Positions 22,974-37,900 of a stretch of DNA of 64,000 nt are shown one piece after another (within the stretch, counting starts at the first letter, position 1; each line of letters begins with the position of its first letter). The notes under the pieces were generated by a model. It was not told the DNA's origin. It searched no databases and was given only the letters and a program-made list of their open reading frames with translations. The position numbers and the translations under genes are program-made. Where the stretch lies: NCBI GenBank assembly GCA_033439265.1, contig JAVTVX010000027.1, forward strand, positions 15,001 to 79,000, read 5' to 3'. The stretch is from Dillenia suffruticosa (lineage: Eukaryota > Streptophyta > Magnoliopsida > Dilleniales > Dilleniaceae).

Positions 22974-25900
22974 TCTTGTTAGGAGCTTCATCATAAGTGA
23001 AGCATTAATGGAGATTCATCATGAGTTATCATTTGGAAGACAAAAATCTTCAAATTCAATGATCCACTAATTCTAGGCTTACATATCCGATAAGCAAATA
23101 GGATCGTAAGAACCAAATCTATTTCTCTTTGAATCGAATTGAATCATGCGATTCGACAATTCGAATATGAATCGTAAGATTCTCATATATTTTAGTCTTT
23201 CAGATTCATTTGCATGAACCAATGATACCAATGGTAAGATTCTAATAACCATGCTCAGTACTAAGGAGAATTGAGGTTGCCCTGTGATTAAACGGCTTAA
23301 TTTGTGCTAGTTGAGAGCTATAGGCTAACGAGGCCTTTTGAGATGGATAAAATCCATACAATGATTTTTGATTTTGACAGAAAGAAAGCTCTAGTCCCAA
23401 TGGTTTTACTATCTTTTTAATTTTTTTTTTTTTAGGATTTTTGGGATGTTATTTCTAAGGCACTGTCTAGAGTTTTTATTTTTATTTTATCATTATTATT
23501 TTTTTTCACCAATGGGGTGGTGGCTAGAGGCTCGAATTTCACTTTCACAATCGTTATTCGTTAGAGAACTTGTTATTTGAAAGTTAAGGATTTTGGGCCC
23601 ATTCTATAGGTTGTCTGTAGTCCATGCTGACATGCTTCTATAGACGGCAGATACATTCTTGATATAGCCTTGGTAGTCAATGAGTGATTAATTCTGTCAA
23701 AAAGAATGTTAGGGGAGTTTCACGATAAAGTGATGAAGAATAAGAATTTAGGGTTAGAGAGAGAAGGTAGATGAGAGTGTTTGAATTTGATCACTTTTCT
23801 CATTATTATTAATGGGGAGCATAAAACTTGGATTTTGGCCTCTTGTGCTTGGGATAAGGAGATCCTATTTCTTTGAGATGAAGGATAGAATGTGAGAGAG
23901 AGGTAGTTATGGATGTCTCTTCTGACCTTAAAGTTTGAAAGGATGAAGTTTGTATTTCATATCTTCATGTTATAGATGATACTATTCTCTTTCTTAAATA
24001 GGATACAAACGGCTTTGGGATGCAATCACTGTTCTTAACATTTTTGTGAGAGTCTTCATGCTTAGAATATGTATATCTAACATGAGCTTGTTGGTGTCTG
24101 TCTAATGAAATTCTAGATGAGTTGATGGCATTGATTAGTTGTAAGAAGTGTGGGTGGCCTCTCACTTACCTAGGGCCCCTTTAGTGTGTACTCAGAGGAG
24201 TTTTTCTTTTTGGGATCCAGGTCTTGAATTAGTGTGTTGGATAGTCGGAATGGTGCTTTCCTTTATTTAGGCATGTCTTTTGAGCATTTCCCTTTACTTT
24301 CTATCACTTTATGAGATTCTTGTTAAGGTGACCGAGAAGATTGAAAAGTTGATCATAGACTTTTGTTGTTGGGAAGTGGGTTACATTGGAGAGATCTAGT
24401 GCGTTGGGATCAAGCGTCAACATCTAAATTTGAAGATGGGTTGGGTTTGGGTAATTTGGTATCTAAAATCATCTCTTTGGTTGGAAATGGCCATGAAGAT
24501 TCCTCTAAGAGTGCATTCTTTATAGCATAAGGTTATAAAAAAATAAGTATGGTATTCAACAGAATGGGTGTTATACCATGCCTATAGGGCGAGCTTCTCT
24601 TTGTAACCATTGGAAATTCATTTATGAAGCATGTCAGATCTTTCTTCCTCTATTATCTTTTAAAATTGGAGGTGGCTTTTGTATTCTGTTTTGGGAGGAT
24701 TGTTGGAGTAAGGATTCACCTCTTTCCACCCATATCAAAGACTTTTCCTGGGAGACTAATTTGATTTGTCAGAATTTTCATTTCTTAAAAAATCTTAATA
24801 ATAGGGAAGTTGTAGAGTACACACTAAAGGGGTGGAATTGGAAGCCAAAAGGTTCAGTTGACAACCTCAATGAACTTCTACAAGTGTAGATATCAAGAAT
24901 TTTGTGTTTCTAGTGTTTTGTTCATCAATGCCTAGTTTCTTGTCCATAGCACAGCAGATAGACCAGCCCGTCAGGTTTGGTTTCATAAAAGGTATTAAGA
25001 TTTTATCATTCTGTCCCTCAATTTAAATTTAAAACAAAAGGCAACAGAGTTTTAGACAGTCTTATCCAAAATTCTGAGGCTATCATTAGTTAAGTGAATT
25101 ATCATTCACATTCAGTCCAAACATATTGACCATTTAGCATAATGAAATACAGCACTTGAAAACTCATGCCATGGTCATGAAGCTTAAATCTGACTTCAAC
25201 CTCAAATCATCTATTTTGTTAAAGGAATTGTCTTCTATAGCTTAATAAGCACAATAGTATCAGCATCATATTGCCATTGTTTTTTTTTTGCTCTACAAAT
25301 CTTTAGTGCAACCTTTGAAACTTACACTTACAGAATCCTATATGGCTGTTTCTGCATTTAGCCATTTGGTTGCCCTTTTATGTACATCAGTTTGATGCAG
25401 ATGGGATCAATGAAGATCGTATGGTTGCATTCCGCAAGCGTGCTGAAGTGGAATCCAAACATCTTATTAGTTTTGTCTTGAGTGATGCATCAGAACTAAA
25501 ACAATCTCTTGAGAGGTAGATTTCTGCAACTATTATTGAATTTCTTTGCAAATTTTGAATACTTTCACTTAAGGAGTTAATTTTTTTCCTTTTAAAATTA
25601 TTACATGTCTTCCAGGCTTGGGAGCACTTTTGCGGAGCTGGCAAATGCATATTACAGGGATGAAGGACGAAGGATCAAAGCACGTATTGAAAAGAAGAGC
25701 TTTAGTTGTATTGAATTGTACATACGCTATTGCTTCAAGGTAGGGACCTCAACTTTTTTTTTTTTTCTTTCTTTCTTTCCTTTCTGGGGTTGCTTTTCCT
25801 GGAATACTTGTTTTAAGGCCTTGGGTAACTGGAACATATTCTTGTCAAAGAAACACATCTTTAGTTTGACAAGAAATGTAACACACAAGTCCAAGGAAAT

Positions 25901-28900
25901 GACTTCCAAGAGATAATGGTGGAAGTCAGCTTCCTGTCTACTCACTGCTTGCAAATGGATCTTGTTTGATAGTCTCCGACTAATGTAATACCGGATAACT
26001 GATGTTTCTTTAGCAACTGAAAAATGTCTTTTTCCCCTAATGAAAATGCTTTCTAGGGAAATATTTTTCTTGGAAGGACTAACATAACAAATGGGACTTA
26101 AAAAAATTTTGATATCCTTTCATCAGTTATGGCACGCTGTACAGCTTATATTCTGAATCCATAGTTTCATGAGTCTACTGCTGAATATAAATTTTTTATG
26201 TTGCTGACAAATATTGATTTGCACTTTGTGCGATTCATGGAAATTATTGGACATGCTGTACTTCTAAGAAAAGGTTTTGGGAGAATGCACAATACCTATA
26301 CTATGGTATGGCTTAACTAATAACGTAATCAATTAATAAATGGCAAAGCCAGGAAAGTCTGGTTCATTTAATAAATAAACATCTAGAGTTTTATCATTTT
26401 GACTATACTGATGGTGAGATATATATCTACAATATGTGCATTTTATGTTTGCGCACCTTTTATGTTAACCTAATGAATGCTAGGTTGCTGTATATGCGGA
26501 GTTTCGGAGAGACTGGGTCGAAGCATTGAGGTACTATGAAGACGGCAATCATGGCCTCCGAGAGGTACTCATTTCACACTCTTAAGAGATGATGAACCAT
26601 TCAATGTCAATTAAAATCAAATGCAATATCAAACATGGTTTCTTGTTTTTGAAAGCATTGAATGTTCTTTGAGGAATGATCACACTGACAAAGTTGTCGG
26701 GCACAATGACTATGAAACAACTTCAAATTGCTCAACTAATGGTTGCTAATCCAGATTAGTTGACAGAGAAACCTCTTGGAAACACGACCTTTAAGGCCCT
26801 TCTTATAAGCCAAATTTATTACCTAGAATTATGAAAATATTAAGATGTATTTAATTTGACTCATATTGAAAGTAATAGTCCAAGGATGCTCTGTAATCCA
26901 TATTGATTGTTGAATAAGCCCTTTAATTTATCATTTTGTCTCAACATTGGAACTCATAGAATACTTGAGGGGTTCTTGTCCAGTTCATGATGCTTAGCCC
27001 CCCCTTTTGGAATCGAATAAATTCTCAGTTTTTAGAGATTCCAATTGAATTCTAGTGTTGTCATGATCTGATGTTTACAAATACTGTTGAGTTCCCTTCT
27101 AATTGACCAAATGGCCCATATTAAAACAGATGCTAATTTTCTACCTTTCTTTTAAATAAAAAAAAAAATTCCTAAAATGCATGGTTCTTTATTTTGAATA
27201 TTAAACTAAGTTAATTCTTATTATTTCTCCCAGTTTTAGGTATTTCAAAGGCTAGAAACAAACTCTCCAGATATTCCAAATGCTGAGATACAATTGAAGT
27301 GTGCATTTTACATTGCATTTATAAAATGAAATAATTTTCTAATTGACTGAAATTGAGCTAAGATCATTTTTTCACATGGTTCTTGTTGCAATATGAGATA
27401 AAGAATGAACAAAATGTATTTGAAGAAATCAGAATTTCACTGCAATTTTGAGAGAGTTTTTACATACAATACTTGAGTATTTTTCATGATTTACAAGAGA
27501 GAGGAGACAACCTATTTATAATTCAAGACCCAAAACTAGTTGTTGGAGACAAGGAAAGAGCTGTTAGACACAAAAAATTAACCGTTAGAGAGAAAGGAAT
27601 AACTAGCCGTTATAAATTTTGCCCAAAATGCCCTTGCTTGCTTTTTGGACAGATTGTGTCTTCTTTTCTTGGGCTTTTTTATGAGACCCAATAGCCTTTG
27701 TTGAACATTCTTGATTGAGTTGATGAGAGGAGTAATTTGTTGGTATGTTAGGTGGGTTGAGGGAAGCTTTCTTTCAATACTCACCCTCAAGTTAAGTGCG
27801 TAGATATCGATAGTGCCCAACTTACTCATTATTTCTTGAAAATGAGCTACGGTTCCTCCTTTAGTGAAGATGTCTGCAAGTTGATCTCTTCCATTGATGT
27901 ATGTTGAAGAGATTATCCGTTTTACTTTTTGGCGTATAAAGTGACAATCTACTTTTATATGCTTTGTGCGTTTATGAAATATTGGATTGGAGGCAATATG
28001 AATGATGGATTGATTGTCGCAATGGAGTTTGATTTGTGTTGTGACTTTGAGCCCTATCTCCTCTACTAAGGCTTTTAACTATATTATTTCACTAGTGGCA
28101 GCCACCATGGCTCTATATTCGGCTTCCGCGCTTGATCTAGACACAACATATTATTTCTTGCTCTTCTAAGCTGCTAAGTTTCTGCCTACGAACATGCAAT
28201 ATCCTGTGGTCAATCTTCTATCCGTGGAGTCATCCACCCAATCAGTATCGCAATACCCTACAATTTCTGAGCCTCCATTATTATTCATCCAAATTCCTAA
28301 TCCGGGAGATCCCTTTAGATAGAGCAAAATTCTTTCAGCAGCCCTCCAATGTTGCTTCTTCGGAGTGTAGTGTGCATGTGCTGGCTAACCCTACTCACAG
28401 TGCAAGCGATGTCTGATGTAGTGATGGTGAGGTAGATTAGTCTCCCTACAAGTCGTTGATATCTTCCAACGTTCTCATATGGCTCATCATCATCAATTAG
28501 TGGTCTAGATGTGGAGATGGGGCTACATGCTGGTTTTGCTCCTAGTTTACCTGTCTTCTGCAACAAATCAAGAGTATACTTTTTTTGAGATAGAACTAGC
28601 CCATTATGACAATAAGCTAGTTAAATTCCTAGAAAGTACTTTAGTTTTCTTAAATCTTTGATTTCAAATCTAGATTTCAAAAAATTTCTAACTAAGTTTG
28701 GTGTGTGTCATTCCTGGTGATAATAATATCATCTACATAAATAGAGCGAGAGTAATTTTTTCACTATCTTTCTTAACAAAGAGTGATGAATCACTATTGT
28801 ATTTTGAAAATCCACAACTAAGGAAAGCATGACTTAATTTGGCATACCATGCTCTAGGGGATTGTTTTAATCCGTCGATGGCCTTGTGAAGTTTGCATAC

Positions 28901-31900
28901 TTTTCCTTCATAATTTTGGAGCCCTTGTGGCAGTTGCATATAAACTTCTTCTTTGAGATCTCCTTGTAGGAAGGTATTTGCAATATCCATTTGATTTATG
29001 CTCCATCCATGATTTATGGCTAAGGACATTAGCACTTTAATTGTGTTCATCTTTGTTATGGGGGCATAAGTTTCTATGTTACTCAAGAATGCTTGATAAC
29101 CCAAAGAAACATGTGAGGTAGTGTAATAATCATACATATGATATTTACAGTTGATCCATTGTGATGGTGGAAGTCTCAATCTAGTTGATCTTCGTAAGGG
29201 AGGTGAAGAATTAGGAGGCTCTTTGGATTCCTCTGAATTTTGTTCTTCATATTCGGCCTCTTCTATTTGTTGAACTCCTCCTGAATCATTTGATGGATCT
29301 TCCTCCGAATGACTTGATTCTTCTTCATTTGTTTGGGTATTTTCATTAGACCCTTGAGTTTCGGTCATAGGAGTTTGATAAGAAGGAACTAAGAATTCCC
29401 GTGGTTTTGTTTGAATCTCTTCGTTTTGTGGTTCATGTGCCTCATTTCCTACAAAATAGAACATTTCCTCCACAGATATCACATCCTTTGATGTGTATGT
29501 TTTGTTAGTCTTTGGATTGTAATATCTATATCCTTTTTCAAATGAAGCATATCCTAAGAATAGACATTTCCTTCCCTTATGGTCCAACTTATCTCTAAAG
29601 TGTTGTGGGATGTGGATATAACATACACATCCAAAAATTCTAAGATGTGAGAGGTTTAGTTTCCTTTTTAAGACTAGTTCTAACAACGGTTTTAACTGCA
29701 TCATTCCTAAATTTCTTTGGCACATTAGCATGGAACATCATGGATCTAGCTGTTTCTAATATGTGCCGATATTTGCGTTCGGCAACCCCATTTTGTTGGG
29801 GTGTATAAACACAAGACTTTTGGTGGACAATGTCATTATCTATCACGAAATTTTCAAATTTGTGACTCATATACTCTCTACCATGATTGGATCTAAGTAC
29901 TTTTATTTTTGCATCATACAATATGGTCACATATTTAATGTAGCTTTTGAGTGCTTCAAAAGGTTGATTCTTTGTATGTAGAAAGTATATCCAAGTATAT
30001 CTAGTCTTTAGTCAATAAATGAAATGAAGTATTTGTAGCCTAAGTGATATGCAATAAGGGAGGTCCAGATATCTGAATACACTAATTCAAAAGGAGCATT
30101 ATATCTAGTTTCTGAGATAGGATATATTGACCTAATTTCTTTTTCAAGATTGCATGCCTCACAATACTTATTTTCAATACTCATATTTGGAAAAAGGTGT
30201 TTTAGAGTTTGACTACTAGGGTGACCTAAACGTGCATGCCAAAGAATGCTATCATCATTAGTATGGACAGCAAATGCATGTTGCTCTTGATCTAAAAAAT
30301 ACAAGCCTCCTTTTCTAGATCCTTTTTCAATCAATTTATTTGATTTTAGATCTTGAAAGGAGACGGTAGCTGGATAAAAAATGACTCTACATTCTTGATG
30401 CTTAGTAATCTTGCTTATGGACAAAAGATTGGAAGTGAGTTTGGGAACATATAAGGCATTTGTTGTTTTTTCAAAAAGATCAATTTCTCCGATTTTTTTC
30501 ACTTCCAATTTCTGTCCATTAGCCACCTTAACTGTCACATGATATGGAGGTTTTTAAAATGTTTAACTTTTATTTTATCTCTAATCATGTGACAATCAGT
30601 TTCGGAATCTATAAGAAAATATTTTGAATTTAGATGAGTAGAAATGTTTTGATTGTTACCAACTAATGACGATGATTGTTGGTGCCCTTTCAAGTAGCTG
30701 TCTACCCTTGTTTGGGGTGCGAAACATTCGGTCATCATAGAGGTATAAGTGACTACACATTGATCTATTGTTTGTGAACCGAAATTGGATGGAACCTTAG
30801 GACTATGATGATCTTTTAGAGCCGGCTGCTGCAGGCCTTTTATGCATTCATTCAGCTTGATTTGAAGCTTATCACATTTGGCTTTTATTGAGGATAGTGG
30901 ATTTACATTGCGTGCATCAGCTTGGTGGCCGAATTTGAGAGAAATGGAAGTATTTTGTTGCAGCTCCATTGTTGTGTTAAAGATATTTTTTCCATTCAAC
31001 TTCTAGCCTTGATTTTGAGGCATTTCAAATGTCTTTATTTGTTGAATGATGGCCTTCATCTCTTCATAATGTGGAAGTGCTTTTATATTGGAGGTATCTT
31101 GATGCAATTTTCTCCATAGCTCTAAGAATTTGAGTGCTCCAAATGGCTCTTTCAAAAGGAGACTTAATTCATTACACAAATTCAACAACTTTTGCATGAG
31201 ATCCACCCAATTTGGGTGATCTTTGGTGTTGAGAAGATGGAGCGTCACCCGCTCTGATACCATGTTGAAATATGAAATAAAAAATGAACAAAATATACTT
31301 GAAGAAATCAGAATTTCATTATAATTTTGAGAGAGTTTTTATATACAATTCTTGGAAGTGTTTTTCATGATTTATAAGAGAGAGGAGACAACCTATTTAT
31401 AATCCAAAACCCAAAACTAGCTGTTGGAGACAAAGAAAGAGCTGTTTGACACAAAAAACTGGCTGTTAGAGAGAAAGGAATAACTAGCCGTTATAAATTT
31501 TGTCCAAAATGCCCTTGCTTGCTTTCTGGACAAATTCTGTCTTCTTTTCTTGAGCTTTGTTTATGAGACCTAATTGCCTTTGTTGAACATTCTTGATTGA
31601 GTTGATGAGAGGAGTAATTTATTGGTATGCTAGGTGGGTTGAGTGAAGCTTTCTTTCAATAGTTCTAAACACAGAGTAACAAAATTTTTATTGAGTATGA
31701 AATTATATTTATAAATATTTTATCAAAGACATATTTGATGCATGTTTCCTATTAAGTTTTGTGGGTCTGCTATGTTTGAAACTTTTGTGCTGAAAATTTT
31801 TTCAATGATATAAAAATATATTTTTGGCTTAATATATATATTGCATGGGAAATCCTTTTTCTTCCTTACACATAGACATGTTTATATAATTTGTTGTCTC

Positions 31901-34900
31901 ACCTCGCCGTAGCATTTTGGCATAGTCTGTACATAAGTCAAAATCTCAAATACCACCGATGGTCAGTTGGTCTAGTGGGATGTGGCGTTAGATCTCTTAA
32001 TCAAGATCACAAATTCGATTCGCGCCTTGGATATGGAAAAAACTACGTTGAAAGGATAGCCTCCTTAAATAGTCACTGAAAGTCCCGAATTAGACTAGTC
32101 GGAATATGATTTCGGATACCAGTTGGTATAGTACCAAAAAAAAAAAAAAGAAAACCTCAAATACCTCCCAGAACGTTTGGCATATTAGCTAATAGTACCT
32201 TAAACTTTAGAGTTGCTTTCAATTACCCCCAAAACTTTTTTAATAGCTTTCAATGTGCCTTACAAATGGATGATATTGAGGTTTTGTCCATTTCATTTTT
32301 TTTTTCCCACAAGAATCATCTTGATGAGCATTTTCAGGTATTTTAAATTCTCTTGATTTGACTTCCGTTCTGCATGAAAACTGACTCCCCTTAATTTCAG
32401 GTGATGACGGCTCCAAATTCTGTTGCCTTGACCCCTTTCTTCCTCTTCCTTCTCTCCAAGAAATGTTAATGAAAATTTTGCCGATGTCTTACAATTTTTG
32501 GCGAACCTTTTTGGGTTTTGATTTCTCTCTCTTATGGTGATAATTTTTCACTAGATTCAACTCCATAATCTCCATTTCTTTTCATTCCTTCTTATTTTTT
32601 TTATTTTTTTATTTTTTTTTGGTGGCAAGGATTCCATATTTAGTCTTGAAATAAATCCTTCCTTCATAAATTTCTCATTTCCCAACTCTTCATCTTGCAA
32701 ACTTTCTATCTAGAAGAGTTACTTTTGAAAATTATTCCTCTTGCCAGAGATAGGATGAAGAGAGAGACAAGGGTTCCTGTGAAAGATATATTTGACCTTT
32801 AGCTGGATGGAATCCCAACTCTGTATGCTTATGTGGCTGATTGGATTTTCTATTAAAATTTGTAGGGGTAATTGATGGCAGTAAAAGTTAGGGTTTGTCT
32901 GAAGTCGACATAACAGGAGGGAGGAGTGTTTGTGGTTTTGGCCTTTGTACATACGGCTCTGTTTCATAGTTCTGCACACAATGTCATCGCTTTCTGAATG
33001 CATGATTGTTGCTAGCTTGATGCCAGCTCTGCACACCATGTCATGGCTTTTAGAAAGCAAGATTTGGTGCTAGCTTGGTGCCACTGCTTACATGCTATTG
33101 CTTACATGTTTTGTCTGTTGTGAATTTCTTTTCTTTAATCTCAATGAGGACCCTTTCCCTCGTTTGAATATCTTTGTTTTTCAAAAATATAATAAAAAAC
33201 TTGTAAAAGAAGCTTCTATTAAATTTCAATCTTTCTTTCTTAGCTGAATGCCAAGACCCACTGTTCCTTCTTACCTTGCCAGTGCACCATTACAATTTCA
33301 ACACAAGGATTAGGACTGTATTGGATTTTCCCATTGTGATTTCTCCAGCTTCGAAATAAACTAATGTTGAAAATTGTATAATTGTGAAAGATGATGATAG
33401 GGCTGGACAATTAATAAAATTTTTTGATCAAATTTTTCAAGAAATATAAATTTTTTGATTAGGTTGATCGCTTAAAGCTGCAGCAGATAATTATCAGTCA
33501 GGGACTGCTGCTTTATATCTTAAGTTTCAATACTCTTCTGTTGTTCCTTGTATCTATCTCTTGGTGCCTTTGTATTGTTGACCACCTTATTTTTTCCCTC
33601 CTTGATATGTACACATGCAGATGATTGGAATGTCTACAAGGTTGCCTGCAGTTCAACGTTTGGTTGAAATAAAATCTGTTGCTGAACAAATCAGTTTCAA
33701 GATATCAACATTGTTACTGCATGGTGGAAAGGTCACAGAAGCAGTTACATGGTTCCACAGACACAATGCATGTTACAAAAAGCTTGTAGGAATACCAGAA
33801 GTTGATTTTCTTCATTGGGACTGGATGAGCAGGCAATATTTGGTTTTTGCTGAGTTACTTGAGTCTAGCTTTATGGCTAGTCAAAGCACTTTGCCTGCAG
33901 TTTCAGGCACTGCTGAAAAACCTTTGAGCGAGTGGGAATTCTTGCCAGCCTTTTATTATCAGGTAGTTAGTCTATTTTAGCTAATTTATATGACTGCGTG
34001 CGTTAAGTGTTTGGCGTAGGAATTGCAAAGCAGTTTTTCTTCCTTATGTCACTTATTGTGGACTTTGTGATGGTAAGACAGAAAATTCTGGATTTGTGGC
34101 ACCTTTTCTGGGTTTTGAGGTATTAGGGAGAGGGAGAGGGATCACCCCCCCCCTTCCGGCGGGTCATGGAATTCCTCTACCCATATGAGACATTGGAGTC
34201 TGAGATAGGTGATCGCCATGTTAGCTGTCTGGATTTCTTTGGGATTACCATTCAATTTAGAAGCTTGTGAAAATGATTGTTGATGGAAAAATTGATATTT
34301 TGTTTAGGATAGCTTACTCTTGCTAAGAGAATTCTTTGGAAATTACAAATTTATATGATGTTCTTCATTATGTGGCCGAGAGTGCAGCGAATTCTCATTG
34401 GAAACCATGCTTGAGAATAATTAGTTTTCTATTTAGAGGGGGTTCTAAAATTGAAAAGTGTTGATTTGCTCCTGGAGGTGGTTTTATGAGAAAGAGGTTG
34501 TAAAGATCCATTGGGGACAAAATCAGCCACTGAATTCAAGAAATTTGGGAGGAGTCTTGCACATTGGCTTCTTGGTCAAGTGCCCCCCCCCCCAAAAAAA
34601 AAATCAGCTTTAGAAGCATATAGGAAGGATTTTTCTTTTTAATGCTTCAAAGTTGAAATAGGGTTTTCCTATTATTTTTGGTACGATATTTCATGCAATC
34701 AATTTCCTCAGAGTTCAGGTTCCTGTTTGGTTTTGGTCATGACTAGATGATTTTATGTTAGTACAGCCATAGCTTGGTCCAAAAAATGTGGTTTTTTGTT
34801 AGCATAGGATGAAGGCAATGATTCCATCACGGAGACAAGATTTATTTGGTCCTTGGTAGTGTTTTGAGTGTTTTAGCAAGTTTATTAGTCCTTCAAAATT

Positions 34901-37900
34901 TAGAAATAAGTTTTTGGAATTCTTAGTCTTTTAGAAGCTTCTATTTTCTTAAATTTTCCTTTCATCTAGAACTTTCTATTTTCTTTTTTAGATTCTAGTT
35001 AGCGCCAAGTGCCTTTTTAGAGTTTAAAATCTTAGAAGCTTTCAATTTTAGTTAGTTTTGAGTTCTATCATGTTCCTATATTGATCAAGGCAATTTTCTG
35101 AAAGTTCAGGAGTGACATTAGGATCTTCAAACACCTATAAATATTTCTTGTTGATGTAAAACATGAATAGAGTGAATGAATTGATGAATAAAGTTTATTA
35201 TTTAGTTATATGTGTTGAAGGCATGTCTCATTGCTATCAAATTCTTCTTCTTCTTCTTCTTCTTCTTCTTCTGTCCCCAGTTGTTGATAAAAGCTTTTTA
35301 TAACTCTGAGCAGTCAGCTGTTTTCTATTTCTAAACAAATTTAGTGCCTTTTCAGTGACGACCCGTTATTCTTCCAATTGTAGGCAATCTACCCTAGTTC
35401 TCCTACATCAGTTTGGCATCAAAGCAAAGGCTTCTAGAATTCTTTGTCACCATGGTTACAAGTGCACAACTTTGTTCAGAAATTGATGTCCTTAACAAAC
35501 TTTTTAAAACCACCTCAGAAGATATGGAGAATAGATTCTCTAACAGAGATTCTACTTTGGAGGGAATACAACAAAGCATGAAAGATTAGTTGCAAAATAC
35601 ACTAGGCCATACAACCATTTGTAGAACCAATTTTGAGCCTCAAAATTTCTTGTTCAAGCAGCCTCAATGTTTCCGCTGCATATTTCACATGTTCCCTACA
35701 TAATTAGATCTATTGTTGACCATGTCCCACATGGGTATCAACAATTTCAGCAATTTAACTTAAATCCAATAGGCGTTTCTTATGGTGAATTTCAGATTCA
35801 TCCTCCACTGATGCAACCTTAGTTTCCGGCTCAACAACGTTGATCATATCACTCTGCTGGAGACACAAGGTCTAAATTTTTCAGCAAATGTATGATTTGG
35901 AAGTCTCAAATTTTTGTTGTCCATATACCCTGCCTGATTGAGGAGGATTTGCAACAAAATTCTTTCACAAAGCCACATCAAAATAATGTGCCAAAGGAGG
36001 ATAGATTTCAACTGAGATTACTTAATGTAAGGATGTTGAAAATTTCAGGAATGGATCTAGTTTTTCAGTTTCAAAGTCTATCAATATATTTGACCTCTCT
36101 TGTGCACAAGGAAATAAGCATTCTAATTCTAAAGGTGAAATAGATTTTCAAGGTTTCTCTTGTAAAGGTTTTGACCACTTGTTTGCAGAGTGCTCTAATC
36201 AAGTGCAAGTGTTGATGCTAAAGGGGGATTCGAAGCATAGAATTTTTTTTTCTTTTTCTTTTTCATGCAAAGGGTGATGCATGGTGTTTCTGAAGCTACA
36301 CACTCTATATTGGTTCCATGGCACGCCAAGCTTCTTTAAACCAATGATCTTCCAAAGGTGTAGATAAAGAAAGCAGCAATATGTTGTATTTTTGGTTCTG
36401 CTCCTAAGTTGATGGGGTCAAGGTTCTTTTTTAGAAGGGGAGAAATAATGCCACAACTATAGGTTGGTCAAAAAATGCTGGTCGTTGGTGGCCTAGGGAA
36501 AACGTGAATGGTTCAATTGTGCGGGCCAGATCTTTTTGGTCCTATAATTAGTGTCCTGTGTAATTTTTGGGTCTTTTAACAAGTTAGGTAGTTCTTAAAA
36601 GTTAGAAATAAGTTGTTGGAAATTTTTTTCTTTTAGATTTTTCTATATTATTAAATTCTCCCGTTTCATCTAGAACTTTGATTTTCTTCTTCTTTTTTTA
36701 ATAATTTTAAAAAAATATTTATTTTAGCATTTTTCTTCTCTGGATGAAACCAGAGAGTTTAAGAATATAGAAATATCTAAAAGAATAAAAATCCAACAAC
36801 TTATTTATAACTTTTAAGACTACCTAACTTGCTAAAATGGTTTTAGAGTTTTATTTTTTGTTTTTTTATTTTTTAACGAGTTCTGATTCCTATTATTTCC
36901 ATTATTGATTAAGGCAATTTGTAGAACATTTAGGAGGAAAAATTACTATTTCAGGGGTTTAACTGTAGCCAAATAACACTTCAGCCCTTAATGTTCATTT
37001 CATGACATTTCATTTTCTCTTCAAGTTGGTCTTACACCATGATGTGCGTCAACTTGGTAATGGTTGTTGCCTAGGTGGCCTCTTTTGAGTGAAGTGGCAA
37101 GCGTTTTTGCCACCCTGGGGTATTTGAAGTCATAACATATTCACATCATCCTTTTTCCTTCCCCGTCTTGCCCTCCTCTCACACATGAACAACCCCAAAA
37201 TGTCCCCTTTCTAATTTGAAGATTCAAACATAGCTCCAATACTTTCCTAGTTGTGATTTTCAATTACATTCAACATAAAATTAGTGTATAAAATTCTTTC
37301 CTTAACACTTATTTTTGAATGAATGTTTCACTTTCTTCTCCTGTGAAGTAGAAATTATGATAGGACCATTAACTTCTTATGACTTCACATGGTTTGACAT
37401 ATTTGAGCAGGACCCAAATAATATTTTTCTCAGTCACCATAAGCCCCACGGTCTTCTTTTTCGTCATCAATGAGTTCACTAGCATTGTTGTCCAATCTTT
37501 TGTCTCAATCATCCCTCATACAAGAATTTTGATACCTATGCTCAGGAGGGAAGGAGACTATACTCGATGCGATTGAAGCCTCTTCGAGGATTTTGCTTTT
37601 GCTTTTGTTTTTGTTTTTGTTTTTGTTGGACTTAGAAGGGAAAATGAAGCATAAGATCTGTGCTGAAAATCCTCCACTTAGATTTGTGTTGTGTTCTGGT
37701 TCTGATGTTATAAGTTGTGCGAAGTAGAGGGCCTTACAGAAAGTTCTCCCCCTAATGATGATCTTTGCAGCATTTCTTCTAAAATTTCCATTTAGTTTTA
37801 GAGAGATTCAATTCTGATTTTGCAATGTGTCCATCTTAGACCCACTCATTTCCAAGCCTAGGGTTGGAAAATTGTTGATCTTTTTTTTTTGGGGGGGGGG

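Larger units (their letters stand above)
27384..31661 (-). mobile_element. Copia LTR retrotransposon, antisense in TRAPPC11 intron 5
   Basis: LTRs 27384-27779 and 31263-31661 are about 397 bp each, flanked by an exact 5-bp duplication GTTCT (27379-27383 and 31662-31666). On the minus strand the upstream LTR ends CATATTTCAACA and is followed directly by TGGTATCAGAGC, the perfect initiator-Met primer site (31262-31251). A purine tract TTGAGGGTGAG precedes the downstream LTR. In plus-strand reading both LTRs start TGTTG and end CAATA rather than CAACA. Internal length is only 3.5 kb, short for Copia, so the copy has lost sequence. It is younger-looking than the element at 11088-17802. Confidence 0.88.

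Noticed and set aside
31955-32030. A tRNA gene
   Set aside because: A and B boxes are present but the cloverleaf pairings are not kept, and the unit ends in poly(A) with target duplications, so it is a SINE.
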